Positions 8,493 through 16,515 of a stretch of DNA of 58,139 nucleotides are shown here, piece by piece. The DNA lies in assembly GCA_903847405.1 (NCBI GenBank), contig CAINDP010000242.1:1-58139 (forward strand), read 5' to 3'. How positions within the stretch are numbered: the stretch's first letter is position 1; every line of letters starts with the position of its first letter. A model generated the notes under the pieces. It was not told where the DNA came from. It did no database searches and worked only from the letters and a program-made list of their open reading frames with translations. This stretch comes from an uncultured Myxococcales bacterium. Its GTDB lineage: Bacteria; Myxococcota_A; UBA9042; DTJE01. The position numbers and the translations under genes are program-made.

Positions 8493-9812
8493 ATGGCGAA
8501 TTCCCGGAAGAAGGTCGTGATCGTCGGCGCCGCAGGGCGCGATTTCCACAACTTCAATTGCGCCTACCGCGACAACGAGGCCTACGACGTCGTCGCGTTC
8601 ACCGCGGCCCAGATCCCGGACATCGCCGGGCGCCGCTACCCGGCCGTCCTGGCGGGCCACCTGTATCCCGAGGGCATCCCGATCGTCGACGAGTCGGAGC
8701 TGGAAAACCTGATCCACGCCCACAACATCGACGAAGTCGTGTTCGCCTACTCCGACGTGTCCCACCAGACCGTCATGGAGATCGGCAGCCGCGTGCTGGC
8801 CGCCGGCGCCAACTACGTCCTGCTGGGCGCCCGCGACACCATGATCCCGTCCTGCAAGCCCGTCGTGGCCGTCTGCGCCGTCCGCACCGGTTGCGGCAAG
8901 AGCCAGACCTCCCGCTTCGTGGCCGAGGCCCTGCGCGCCGCCGGCAAGAAGGTCGCGGTCATCCGCCACCCGATGCCCTACGGCGATCTGGCCGCCCAGG
9001 CGGTCCAGCGCTTCGCGACCGTCCAGGACCTCGTCGACCACAAGTGCACCATCGAGGAGCGCGAGGAGTACGAACCCCACATCGAATGCGGCTCGGTCGT
9101 GTTCGCCGGCGTCGACTACCACGCGATCCTGAAGGCCGCCGAGGCCGAAGCCGACGTGATCCTGTGGGACGGCGGCAACAACGACATGTCGTTCTACAAG
9201 CCCGACCTGCTGATCACCGTGACCGACCCCCTGCGGCCCGGCCACGAGACCACGTTCCACCCCGGCATGACGAACCTGCTGATGGGCGACGTGATCGTCA
9301 TCAACAAGATCGATTCGGCGTCGGCCGAGGCCCTGGCGACCGTCAAGGCCTCCATCGCCAAGTGGAACCCGAAGGCCGCCATCGTCGAGGCCGAGTCCAC
9401 CGTGACGCTGGACCACCCGATGGACCTGAAGGGCAAGCGCGTCCTGGTCGTCGAGGACGGCCCCACGCTGACCCACGGCGGCATGCCGATCGGCGCCGGC
9501 TTCGTCCTGGCCCAGCGCGCGGGCGCGATCCTCGTGGATCCGACCGAGCACGCCGTGGGCAGCATCCTGGCGACGTACGCCAAGTACCCCCACTGCAAGC
9601 AGATCCTGCCGGCCATGGGCTACGGCGACAAGCAGTTGGAAGAACTGGCCGAGACGATTCGCAACACGCCCGCCGACGTCGTGCTGGTGGGTACGCCGAT
9701 CGACCTGGGCCGCCTGATCCAGGACACCAAGCCGATGGTTCGCGTGCGGTACGAACTGACCCCGGTGGCGGGCCCCGACCTGGCCGCCCTGGTGGTCAAG
9801 GCGATCGCCTGA
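8493..9812 (+). CDS. Cyclic 2,3-diphosphoglycerate synthetase-like P-loop protein
   Basis: The 439-residue cytoplasmic protein has an N-terminal Rossmann-like domain (KKVVIVGAAGRDFHNFN) and a P-loop near residues 131-137 (RTGCGKSQTSR). GNNDMSFYKPDLLI and VIVINKIDSA follow, resembling the NKxD-type guanine or adenine site. This arrangement matches the family of archaeal cyclic 2,3-diphosphoglycerate synthetase, whose bacterial members are widespread and mostly untested. In methanogens the enzyme makes the thermoprotectant cDPG using ATP. The role in a presumably mesophilic bacterium is open; it may act on another phosphorylated substrate. It has its own promoter and is followed by an unknown gene after 43 nt. 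Confidence 0.75.
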   Translation: MANSRKKVVIVGAAGRDFHNFNCAYRDNEAYDVVAFTAAQIPDIAGRRYPAVLAGHLYPEGIPIVDESELENLIHAHNIDEVVFAYSDVSHQTVMEIGSRVLAAGANYVLLGARDTMIPSCKPVVAVCAVRTGCGKSQTSRFVAEALRAAGKKVAVIRHPMPYGDLAAQAVQRFATVQDLVDHKCTIEEREEYEPHIECGSVVFAGVDYHAILKAAEAEADVILWDGGNNDMSFYKPDLLITVTDPLRPGHETTFHPGMTNLLMGDVIVINKIDSASAEALATVKASIAKWNPKAAIVEAESTVTLDHPMDLKGKRVLVVEDGPTLTHGGMPIGAGFVLAQRAGAILVDPTEHAVGSILATYAKYPHCKQILPAMGYGDKQLEELAETIRNTPADVVLVGTPIDLGRLIQDTKPMVRVRYELTPVAGPDLAALVVKAIA

Positions 9813-9855
9813 GGCATGTACGGCGCCGCGGAACATCCGCGGCATCGGAGGTTCG

Positions 9856-10413
9856 ATGAACTCGACGAACTCCACCGACAATTTCATCGCCCTGCAGGAC
9901 GATTTCGACCACCTGGTCCGGACGCTGGACCTGGCCATGCTGATCGAGCACATCCGTCGGCTGGACTCGATGGCGTTCGCCCGGCACTTCAAGGGCTATC
10001 GCCCCCAGATGCTGGGCCGCAAGCGCGTCGTGGACGCCCTGCACTTCGAGGTGTTCAAGCGGCGCAACGAAACGGTCGCCGAGGTCCTGATCCTGCTGTG
10101 GAACCAGACCCACCGGGATCTGTACCAGGCGATGCTGGCCCTGGTCCGGACGATCCGCGAGGACGTCGAGAACATCGAGAAGATCGAGGACGCGAAGGCC
10201 AACGACTTCATCGACGAACTGCTGCTGAACTTCGACAAGCAGGACGTGCACGCGTGCATCCGGCTGAACGAAGTGCGGTTTTCGCCCGAAGTCATCCTGG
10301 CGCGCTTCCTGGGTGGCGAGGCGCCCGCCGCGACGCCTGCCCCGGCGCCCGAGCCTGCCCCTGCGACGGAGCCCGCCCCCGCGCCGGTGACGGACGAACC
10401 CGCCCCGGAATGA
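9856..10413 (+). CDS. Unknown helical protein with Pro/Ala/Glu tail
   Basis: The 185-residue product is of no family that I recognise. Residues 1-145 are predicted mainly helical and charged (ALHFEVFKRRNETVAEVL, DKQDVHACIRLNEVRF), without signal peptide or membrane segment. Residues from about 150 are a low-complexity Ala-Pro-Glu tail of the kind used as flexible linkers. GGAGG stands a good distance before ATG 9856. It lies 43 nt after the cDPG-synthetase-like gene on the same strand, so they may form an operon. Base composition matches the neighbours. Confidence 0.75.
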   Translation: MNSTNSTDNFIALQDDFDHLVRTLDLAMLIEHIRRLDSMAFARHFKGYRPQMLGRKRVVDALHFEVFKRRNETVAEVLILLWNQTHRDLYQAMLALVRTIREDVENIEKIEDAKANDFIDELLLNFDKQDVHACIRLNEVRFSPEVILARFLGGEAPAATPAPAPEPAPATEPAPAPVTDEPAPE

Positions 10414-10533
10414 TCCCCGGTCGCCCGACCTGCCCGACCCACCCGACCAGACCCGAAGCGCACCTGCGGCTTCCTGTGCAACGAACGGCGGCGTTCCTCG
10501 TGCCGATCCCCGCCCGGTGATTGGAGAATAGTT

Positions 10534-10563
10534 TTGACACTGTGCTCGCCGATTTGAGATAAT
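10534..10563 (+). promoter_or_regulatory. Strong predicted sigma70 promoter for the Ser-His-Gly repeat protein
   Basis: TTGACA (10534-10539), an 18-nt spacer and GATAAT (10558-10563) form the best promoter match in the window (11 of 12 hexamer positions). Transcription would begin near 10570, leaving a 20-nt leader with GGAGGGGAG before the ATG. Upstream bases 10524-10533 are relatively AT-rich. High expression is expected. Confidence 0.7.
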
Positions 10564-10589
10564 GCCGGGGCGAATTCTGGAGGGGAGCC

Positions 10590-10934
10590 ATGGCCTCGCG
10601 ACTGCCTACGTTCAAGAAGCGCGTTCAGGACTTCCTGTCCAGCGAGGAAGGCAAGGTCACCCGCGGACAGGCTGCTGCGATCGGCTCGTTCCTGCTGATG
10701 GCCGGCACCAGCGGTCACGCCCTCGCGGCCGGCTCGTCCGTCACGGGTGGCGAGGGGCCGGCCTCGGACCTCGGCGTCGAGCAGCACTGCTCGCACGGTT
10801 CCCACGGTTCGCACGGCTCCCACGGCTCGCACGGTTCCCATGGCTCCCATGGTTCGCATGGCTCCCATGGCTCCCACGGTTCCCACGGCTCCCACGGCTC
10901 CCACGGCTCGCACGGTTCCCACGGGTCCTGGTGA
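10590..10934 (+). CDS. Small protein with 15 tandem Ser-His-Gly repeats; HxsA-like candidate
   Basis: The 114-residue product has three parts. Residues 1-27 are a charged leader-like segment (FKKRVQDFLSSEEGK). Residues about 28-48 are a hydrophobic stretch ending in HALAAGSS, which could be a signal peptide with a long n-region. A Gly/Ser linker and His-Cys then precede 15 perfect Ser-His-Gly triplets and a final Ser-Trp. His-x-Ser repeats are the mark of HxsA proteins of the HXS system, whose peptides are modified by radical SAM enzymes HxsB and HxsC. No such enzyme is adjacent, so a plain secreted metal-binding His-rich protein is the alternative. A strong promoter and ribosome binding site precede it. 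The fixed amino-acid repeat despite synonymous codon variation shows selection on the protein. Confidence 0.8.
   Translation: MASRLPTFKKRVQDFLSSEEGKVTRGQAAAIGSFLLMAGTSGHALAAGSSVTGGEGPASDLGVEQHCSHGSHGSHGSHGSHGSHGSHGSHGSHGSHGSHGSHGSHGSHGSHGSW
10791..10925 (+). repeat. 15 x 9-nt coding tandem repeat (Ser-His-Gly)
   Basis: There are fifteen uninterrupted 9-nt units of the form TC(C/G)-CA(C/T)-GG(C/T/G). Variation is confined to third codon positions. Repeat number may vary between strains through slippage, but the synonymous drift suggests that the array is not newly expanded. Confidence 0.9.
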
Positions 10935-11055
10935 GTCGTCGCTCCTTCCTTCGCGCACCGCTTTCCCCGGAAGAAAGGTTCCCCTGAATGCCCGAACGGA
11001 GCGACCGGCAGATCGCTGAGCGCGAAGGGTCTGCGCGGTCTTGCAGGGCGCCGCC

Positions 11056-11084
11056 TTTACACGGGTCCGGTGGCTTGGTACCTT
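11056..11084 (+). promoter_or_regulatory. Predicted promoter of the ccm operon
   Basis: TTTACA (11056-11061), a 17-nt spacer and TACCTT (11079-11084) precede ccmE by about 30 nt. The same architecture (TTTACA-17-TACCAT) precedes the gene at 42843. The 120 nt between the Ser-His-Gly gene and this promoter show no gene and no clear intrinsic terminator. Confidence 0.5.
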
Positions 11085-11115
11085 TTCGCGGCTTCTGGGC
11101 CGGCCTGGGGGGATT

Positions 11116-11622
11116 GTGAACGCGCGGAAAATCGTGCCTGTGGTCGTTGCCCTCGCCGTCCTGGGCGGCGGCTTCGCCATCGTCGCCTCGTCGATGCAGA
11201 GCGGCGTCTTCAACCTGACCCTGGAAGAGGCCCTGGCGGCGTCCGAGACCCTGGGCTCGAAGGAGTTCAAGGTCGGCGGCAACGTCATGGAGGGGACCAT
11301 CGCCAAGGGGTCCAACACCTTCGAAACGCTGTTCGCCATCACCGACATCGGGGGGCATCGCCTGGATTGCCTGTACCAGGGCGCCCTCCCGGATCCGTTC
11401 GCCGAGGGCCGCGAAGTGATCGTCCAGGGACACCTGGAGGGTCCCACGCGGATGCGGGTGTCCAAGATCACGGTGAAGTGCCCGTCGAAGTACCAGGAAG
11501 CCGGGGTCACCGAGGAACAGGCGGACCAGTACTACAAGGGCAAGTACGAAACCGGCCACCAGGAGGCCGCCCCGGCAGGCGCTCCCCCGGCCGTGAAACC
11601 CGAACCTTCCCGGACGAACTGA
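11116..11622 (+). CDS. ccmE: Cytochrome c maturation haem chaperone CcmE, CXXXY type
   Basis: The 168-residue product has one N-terminal membrane anchor (about 6-24) and the OB-fold of CcmE (FKVGGNVMEGTIAKG, then DCLYQGALPDPFAEGREVIVQG). In Escherichia coli CcmE haem attaches to His in an H-x3-Y motif. Here the same place reads C-P-S-K-Y, the CXXXY variant known from Desulfovibrio and archaea, where Cys replaces the His. It acts at the periplasmic face of the inner membrane. The likely start is GTG 11116, after a G-rich binding site. A flexible Ala/Pro/Glu tail ends the protein. It leads the ccm operon; ccmF follows after 27 nt. Confidence 0.9.
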   Translation: MNARKIVPVVVALAVLGGGFAIVASSMQSGVFNLTLEEALAASETLGSKEFKVGGNVMEGTIAKGSNTFETLFAITDIGGHRLDCLYQGALPDPFAEGREVIVQGHLEGPTRMRVSKITVKCPSKYQEAGVTEEQADQYYKGKYETGHQEAAPAGAPPAVKPEPSRTN

Positions 11623-11649
11623 TGTGACCCGTACTCCCTCGAGGCGACG

Positions 11650-14283
11650 ATGAGCAGTTCGGCGCTTGGTCAAATCCTGGTCTTCGCGTCGCTGGTCCTG
11701 ACGGCCTTCGTGGCCGCGGTGGCCATCGTGGGCGCCAGCGGACGGAAGGCGCCGCTGGTCCGGGCGGCAGGCTTCGGCATGCGGGCCCTGGCCTGGCTGG
11801 GCGTCGCGACGTCGCTGGTGCTGTTGCACGCGATCGTGACCCACGACTTTTCGAACCAGTACGTCGCCCACTATTCGGACACGACCCTGCCGCTGATGTA
11901 CCTGATCACCACCTTCTGGGGCGGCGAGAAGGGCGCGCTGGCGTTCTGGGTCCTCAGCCTGTCGGCCCTGGGCGGCGCGCTGGCGTGGACGCATCGCAAG
12001 GACGACTCGCCCTACACCGGTTGGTTGCTGGCGACGACGGCCCTGGCCCTGCTGTTCTTCGACATCCTGATGGTCTTCGCATCCAGCCCCTTCGAAACGT
12101 TCCTGGCATCCGGCGGCCCCGCGGACGGAACCGGCCTGAATCCCCTGCTGCAGAACCCGCTGATGGCCGTGCATCCGCCGCCGCAGTTGCTGGGGTTCAT
12201 CGCCTACACGATCCCGTTCGCGTACGCGATGGCGGCCATGGCCTCCGGCAGGAAGGACGGATCCTGGGTGCTGGACGCCCGGCGGTGGTCGCTGTTCGCC
12301 TGGGTGATGCTGACGGCCGGCCTGGTGGTCGGGGAACTGTGGTCGTACCTGGAACTGGGGTGGGGCGGGTACTGGGGCTGGGACCCGGTGGAAAACGCGG
12401 CCCTGCTGCCCTGGCTGACCGGCACCGCGATGCTGCACACCTTTTCGGTCGAGTTCCGGACCGGCCTGCTGCGCCGCTGGAACGTCTTCCTGGCGTTCCT
12501 GACGTTCTTCCTGACGATCTTCGCGACGTTCCTGACCCGCAGCCAGTTGATCCAGTCGCTGCACTCGTTCAGCGGATCGGCCCTGACGCCGTTCTTCCTG
12601 TGGTACCAGTTGGTGATCATCGTGGCCGCCCTGGGCCTGATCGCCTGGCGGTGGAACTTCCTGAAGCCCGCCGGCCGCATCGAATCGTACCTGTCCCGGG
12701 AAGCCCTCGTGGTCACGGCGACGCTGCTGCTGCTGATGGCCGTGTTCGTGGTGATGTGGGGCACGCTGCTGCCCAAGTTCAGCGAATCGCCGGCGGTCCT
12801 GTCCGTCGTCGACAGCGCCCTGGCGGCCCTGGCCGGGATTACCGGCCAGACGCACGTCCCCCTGACGGGCGCGGTCAACGTCGGCCCCGAGTGGTTCAAC
12901 AAGGCCGTCGGTCCCCTGGGGATCGCGGTCCTGTTCCTGACGGCCATCGGCCCGGTCTTCGTCCTGCGGCAGGCGCCCGGTGACGTCGCCCGTCGGACGG
13001 CCTGGCGGACCCTCGCCGTCGGCGCCGGCCTGGCGGTGGTCCTGTCGGTGGTGCTGATCCTGGTCCGCGGCGCGGGGCTTTCGACCGCGTCGGGGATGCC
13101 CTTCGGGGCCGCCTGCAGCCTGTACGTGAAGTCCCTGTCCTGGCCCGGCGTCTACGGCATCCTGGCCGTGACCTTCGCGATGCAGGTGCTGGGTGTGGCC
13201 TCCCTGGACTGGGTTCGCAGCGTGCGGGCCCGGCGCTCGGCGAAGAGCGAATCCCCCTGGGCCGCGGCGGGCGTGCTGTTCCGCGAAAATCCCCGGCGCT
13301 ACGGCGGCCACCTGGTCCACATCGGCGTCGCCCTGACGTTCCTGGGGTATGCGGGTGCTGCGGGCAAGCTGGTCAAGAAGGACGCGGTCCTGGCGCCCCT
13401 GGAAGCGACGACGCTGGGCGGTCGCGAGGTGCGGTTCCTGGGCACGAAGGATCGCTGGGAGCCCATCGGGGGCTTCGCGGCACTCGAGGCGCATTTCGTG
13501 GTGCTGCCGAAGGGCCGCCCGATCGCGCCGGGGGTCCTGGACGCCGTGCGTGCGGCGGTGCCGGGCGCGACGGCGGTCGAGGCCGGCGAGACGCCCTTCG
13601 TGAAGGTCCGGTTCGCCACCGAAGCCGCGGCTCGGGCATGGCTGGTGACCGTCACGGCCCGCACCACGCTGGCGCCGTCCCTGGCGCTGATGTCCCCCGA
13701 TCGCACCCGTCGCGAGGTCCGCCTGGTGCCGCGGCGCCTGGAGGTCCTGCGCGTCCTGCCCGCCTCGTTCCAGCGCCTGGCCCAGGCGGCGAACCTGGTT
13801 GCGGACAGCGCCGGCGGCGAACGGATCACGGTCCGCACGGGGGCCCGGAACGACCCGACGATGACCGTGGCCGCCCTGGACGCCGAGGCCTTCGACGCGT
13901 TCCTGGCCGGCTGGCAGGCGACGGCGAACGATTCCGTGATCCTGGCGGCCCGCGCGGCGGCGAAGGATCCGACGGTCGTCGAGGTGGTGCCGGAGGGCGT
14001 CGGGGACGTGATGACGCCCGAGGTGCGGTACTACCTCAAGTCCGAAAACCCGACCACCGAGGTCGAAATCCAGCCGGGCCTGCTGACCGACATGTACCTC
14101 GCCGCCACGCCCGCCCAGGGCGCCGGCGAAGTGAACCTGACCGCCATGGACCACCCGATGATGACGTCCCTGTGGCTGGGAGCGGTCATCGCCCTGCTGG
14201 CCGGGGGTGCGCTGATCGCACCCGTGCGTCGCCGGCGCGACCCGGTGGCGGTGGCGAGGCCGGAAGGGGAGGGGGCGGCATGA
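11650..14283 (+). CDS. ccmF: Cytochrome c haem lyase subunit CcmF, with enlarged periplasmic domain
   Basis: The 877-residue polytopic membrane protein delivers haem from holo-CcmE to apocytochromes. It has the tryptophan-rich haem-handling motif (GYWGWDPVENAALLPWL), the conserved PPQLLGFIAY loop and many membrane spans. Typical CcmF is about 630-660 residues. The excess lies between the span near GGHLVHIGVALTFLGYA (about residue 551) and the last span (TSLWLGAVIALLAGGAL). This soluble periplasmic region of about 280 residues includes a unit that mixes beta and alpha structure. Its 3' end overlaps the next small gene by 4 nt (ATGA). Confidence 0.92.
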   Translation: MSSSALGQILVFASLVLTAFVAAVAIVGASGRKAPLVRAAGFGMRALAWLGVATSLVLLHAIVTHDFSNQYVAHYSDTTLPLMYLITTFWGGEKGALAFWVLSLSALGGALAWTHRKDDSPYTGWLLATTALALLFFDILMVFASSPFETFLASGGPADGTGLNPLLQNPLMAVHPPPQLLGFIAYTIPFAYAMAAMASGRKDGSWVLDARRWSLFAWVMLTAGLVVGELWSYLELGWGGYWGWDPVENAALLPWLTGTAMLHTFSVEFRTGLLRRWNVFLAFLTFFLTIFATFLTRSQLIQSLHSFSGSALTPFFLWYQLVIIVAALGLIAWRWNFLKPAGRIESYLSREALVVTATLLLLMAVFVVMWGTLLPKFSESPAVLSVVDSALAALAGITGQTHVPLTGAVNVGPEWFNKAVGPLGIAVLFLTAIGPVFVLRQAPGDVARRTAWRTLAVGAGLAVVLSVVLILVRGAGLSTASGMPFGAACSLYVKSLSWPGVYGILAVTFAMQVLGVASLDWVRSVRARRSAKSESPWAAAGVLFRENPRRYGGHLVHIGVALTFLGYAGAAGKLVKKDAVLAPLEATTLGGREVRFLGTKDRWEPIGGFAALEAHFVVLPKGRPIAPGVLDAVRAAVPGATAVEAGETPFVKVRFATEAAARAWLVTVTARTTLAPSLALMSPDRTRREVRLVPRRLEVLRVLPASFQRLAQAANLVADSAGGERITVRTGARNDPTMTVAALDAEAFDAFLAGWQATANDSVILAARAAAKDPTVVEVVPEGVGDVMTPEVRYYLKSENPTTEVEIQPGLLTDMYLAATPAQGAGEVNLTAMDHPMMTSLWLGAVIALLAGGALIAPVRRRRDPVAVARPEGEGAA

Positions 14284-14405
14284 GCGCGACGGACGTGATT
14301 TTCGCGGTGCTGGTGGCCGGCGCGGTGACACTGGCCCTGCGGTCGGCGCTGCGCATGCTGGGCGCCGCCTGGGGCCTGGACCGGGACAAGGGGGAAGGGC
14401 GATGA
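14280..14405 (+). CDS. 41-residue single-span membrane protein in ccm operon
   Basis: This tiny gene starts in the ATGA overlap with the ccmF stop and ends in an ATGA overlap with the next gene. Both junctions argue for real, coupled translation. The product has one hydrophobic span (VIFAVLVAGAVTLALRSALRML) and a charged C-terminus (DRDKGEGR). Its size and position suggest a small Ccm accessory subunit comparable to CcmD, yet a more typical CcmD-like protein is encoded at 17257. No family recognised. Confidence 0.65.
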   Translation: MSATDVIFAVLVAGAVTLALRSALRMLGAAWGLDRDKGEGR

Positions 14406-15106
14406 ACCGCGCGGGCCTTCCCACCATCCTCCCGTTGTCCGGACTGGCGTTGGCGGTCTGCGTGGTCCTGGCGTCGCCCCTTGCGGCCGCCGCGGCCCCC
14501 GAGGGCCCCGTGGCCACCGTCCTGGTCGAAATCAGTTCCGACGAGGGCACCCTGTCGGTGGCCCAGGCCTTTTCGGTCCTGGGCGGCGGTGCGGGTACCT
14601 GGACGGTGCCGCTGCTGCTGCCGGAATCCGGCCCCCTGCCCCGCATGATCGAAAGGATCGGCGACGCGCCGGGCCTGGAAATCCAGGTGCGGGGCGGCGC
14701 CACGGCCAAGGTTCGCGACGGGGCGGTGGTCGTGTCCGGCACGCCGGGCATGTCGGGCGACTTCGGCGTCGAAGTCCATTTCGAGGTCCCGGTCAAGGAC
14801 GCGCACCTGGTCCTGGGGGCGACGACGTCGCTGGACCTGGTCCGCGTGCAGGTCATCCACCGGGGCGGCCCCTACGCGCTGCAGGTCCGGCCCCTGGCGC
14901 CCTTCGCGTACCGCGAGGAATCGGAAGGCGACGGGACGTGGCGCTACCAGGACCTGCTGGAACCGCTGCCCGCGGGACAGCGCCTGCGCGTCGCGGTCGG
15001 CCGTCTGCCGTCGGCCACCGGGCCCTACCGTACGGCGGGCCTGGCGCTGCTGTTGCTGGTCGCGACCGGCACCGCGGTCCTCCTGGTCCGCCGGAGGGCC
15101 GGATGA
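14402..15106 (+). CDS. Unknown exported, C-terminally anchored protein in ccm operon
   Basis: The 234-residue product has a signal peptide (about 1-31, ending AAAAA), a periplasmic beta-rich domain of about 160 residues (AGTWTVPLLLPESG, GDFGVEVHFEVPV) and one C-terminal membrane span (TAGLALLLLVATGTAVLLV) followed by Arg residues. No Cys pair or haem motif is present, so it is not CcmH or CcmG. Its start overlaps the preceding small gene and its stop overlaps ccmA (ATGA), placing it firmly in the operon. It may help substrate presentation to CcmF or CcmABC; that is inference from position only. Confidence 0.75.
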   Translation: MNRAGLPTILPLSGLALAVCVVLASPLAAAAAPEGPVATVLVEISSDEGTLSVAQAFSVLGGGAGTWTVPLLLPESGPLPRMIERIGDAPGLEIQVRGGATAKVRDGAVVVSGTPGMSGDFGVEVHFEVPVKDAHLVLGATTSLDLVRVQVIHRGGPYALQVRPLAPFAYREESEGDGTWRYQDLLEPLPAGQRLRVAVGRLPSATGPYRTAGLALLLLVATGTAVLLVRRRAG

Positions 15107-15816
15107 GCGACGGGCCCCTGAACCTGCGGTGCGAAGCCGTGGCCCGCGTCTACGGACGGCGCCACGTGCTGCGCGACGTATCGTTCACGGCCAGTGCCGG
15201 CGAGGTCGTCGCCATCGTGGGGCGCAACGGCGCCGGCAAGAGCACGCTGCTGTCCATCCTGGCCGGCCGGCGCCTGCCCGACCGCGGTCGCGTGGTCGTC
15301 GCCGCGGGCGATCGTCCCGCCACCCCTTCCGAAACGCGGTCGTGGCTGGGGTTCCTGCCCCACGACCTGCTGGTGTACCCGGACCTGACCGCCCGCGAGA
15401 ACCTGGAGTTCACCGGCGTCCTGCACGGCCAGCCCCATCCCGCGAAACGGGCCGTCGAGGTCCTGGAGGCCGTCGGCCTGACGATCGACGCCGACCGCAC
15501 CGTCCGGACGTTTTCCCGGGGCATGCAGCAACGCACCGCCATCGGCCGCCTGATGGCGTCGGGCGCCCGGTTCTGGCTGCTGGACGAGCCGTCCACGGGC
15601 CTGGACGAGTCGGGGCGCCGCTGGCTGCTGCAGCTGCTGACGGCCCAGGGGCGCGAGGGCCGCACCGTCCTGTTCACGACCCATCACCCGTCGGAGGTCG
15701 AAACGGCCGCGACGCGGGTCCTGGTCCTGGATGGCGGACGCCTGGTCGAGGACCTGCCGGGCGGGCTGAAGGGCGCAACCGCCGCCTTCGCCCGGGTGGA
15801 CGGGGGGCAGCCCTGA
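15103..15816 (+). CDS. ccmA: Haem-export ABC transporter ATPase CcmA
   Basis: The 237-residue ABC ATPase has Walker A GRNGAGKST, signature FSRGMQQR, Walker B FWLLDEPS and the switch His in TTHHPSE. With CcmB and CcmC it releases holo-CcmE from CcmC by ATP hydrolysis. Start ATG 15103 overlaps the upstream stop; its own TGA overlaps the ccmB ATG by one nucleotide. Confidence 0.93.
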   Translation: MSDGPLNLRCEAVARVYGRRHVLRDVSFTASAGEVVAIVGRNGAGKSTLLSILAGRRLPDRGRVVVAAGDRPATPSETRSWLGFLPHDLLVYPDLTARENLEFTGVLHGQPHPAKRAVEVLEAVGLTIDADRTVRTFSRGMQQRTAIGRLMASGARFWLLDEPSTGLDESGRRWLLQLLTAQGREGRTVLFTTHHPSEVETAATRVLVLDGGRLVEDLPGGLKGATAAFARVDGGQP

Positions 15817-16490
15817 TGGACGAGTTCCGCCGCTACCTCGCCATCGTCCAGAAGGACCTGCGCGTCGAGTTCCGCACCCGCGAAATCCTGTACACCACCA
15901 CGCTGTTCGCGTTGCTGCTGGTGGTGATCTTCGCCTTCGCCTTCCTGTCGGACGCCGGGAAGTCGCGGGACTACGGGCCCGGCATCATCTGGGTGACCGT
16001 CCTGTTCGCGACCACCGTGGGCCAGAACCGCCTGTTCGACCGCGAGCGCGAAAACGACTGCCTGTGGTCGCTGTTGTTGTCGCCGGCCGAGCCGTCCACG
16101 GTGTTCATGGCCAAGGCGACGGCCCAGATCGCCTTCGCCGTGATGATGCAGGTCCCGACGATCCTCCTGATCCTGGTGTTCTTCGACCTCGGGGTCACCG
16201 ACCCGTTCTCCTTCATCGCGGTCCTGGCCCTGGGCAACGTCGCCCTGGGCCTGGTCGGGACCCTCTTCGCCGCGATGCTGATGAACGCGCGGATGAAGGA
16301 GGTCCTGCTGCCGCTGGTCACCTACCCGATCTTCGTGCCCGTGGTGATCGCCGGCGTGAAGGTCACCGCAGTGGCCGTGGGTGCGCCGATCGCCGAGGAT
16401 CCGGAAGTCTGGCTAAAGTTCCTGGCGGGTTTTGATATGATCTTCGCCGTCGTGACGGTGGTGTTGTTCGGCCGGATGGTCCGGGCCTGA
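15816..16490 (+). CDS. ccmB: Haem-export ABC permease CcmB
   Basis: The 224-residue membrane protein has about six spans and the CcmB N-terminus (IVQKDLRVEFRTREILYTT), then VLFATTVGQNRLFDRERENDCLWSLLLSP in pieces typical of the family. It forms the membrane part of the CcmABC complex. TGATG junction with ccmA. Confidence 0.93.
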   Translation: MDEFRRYLAIVQKDLRVEFRTREILYTTTLFALLLVVIFAFAFLSDAGKSRDYGPGIIWVTVLFATTVGQNRLFDRERENDCLWSLLLSPAEPSTVFMAKATAQIAFAVMMQVPTILLILVFFDLGVTDPFSFIAVLALGNVALGLVGTLFAAMLMNARMKEVLLPLVTYPIFVPVVIAGVKVTAVAVGAPIAEDPEVWLKFLAGFDMIFAVVTVVLFGRMVRA

Positions 16491-16515
16491 GGGCCGGGGC
16501 CGAAGGGGGCGTTGC

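Noticed and set aside
10791-10925. CRISPR-like array
   Set aside because: Units are 9 nt, contiguous and coding without spacers; it is a protein repeat.
10741-14856. Long minus-strand open frame across the Ser-His-Gly gene and ccmF
   Set aside because: Arg/Gln/Gly low-complexity shadow sequence; the plus-strand genes are clearly conserved families.
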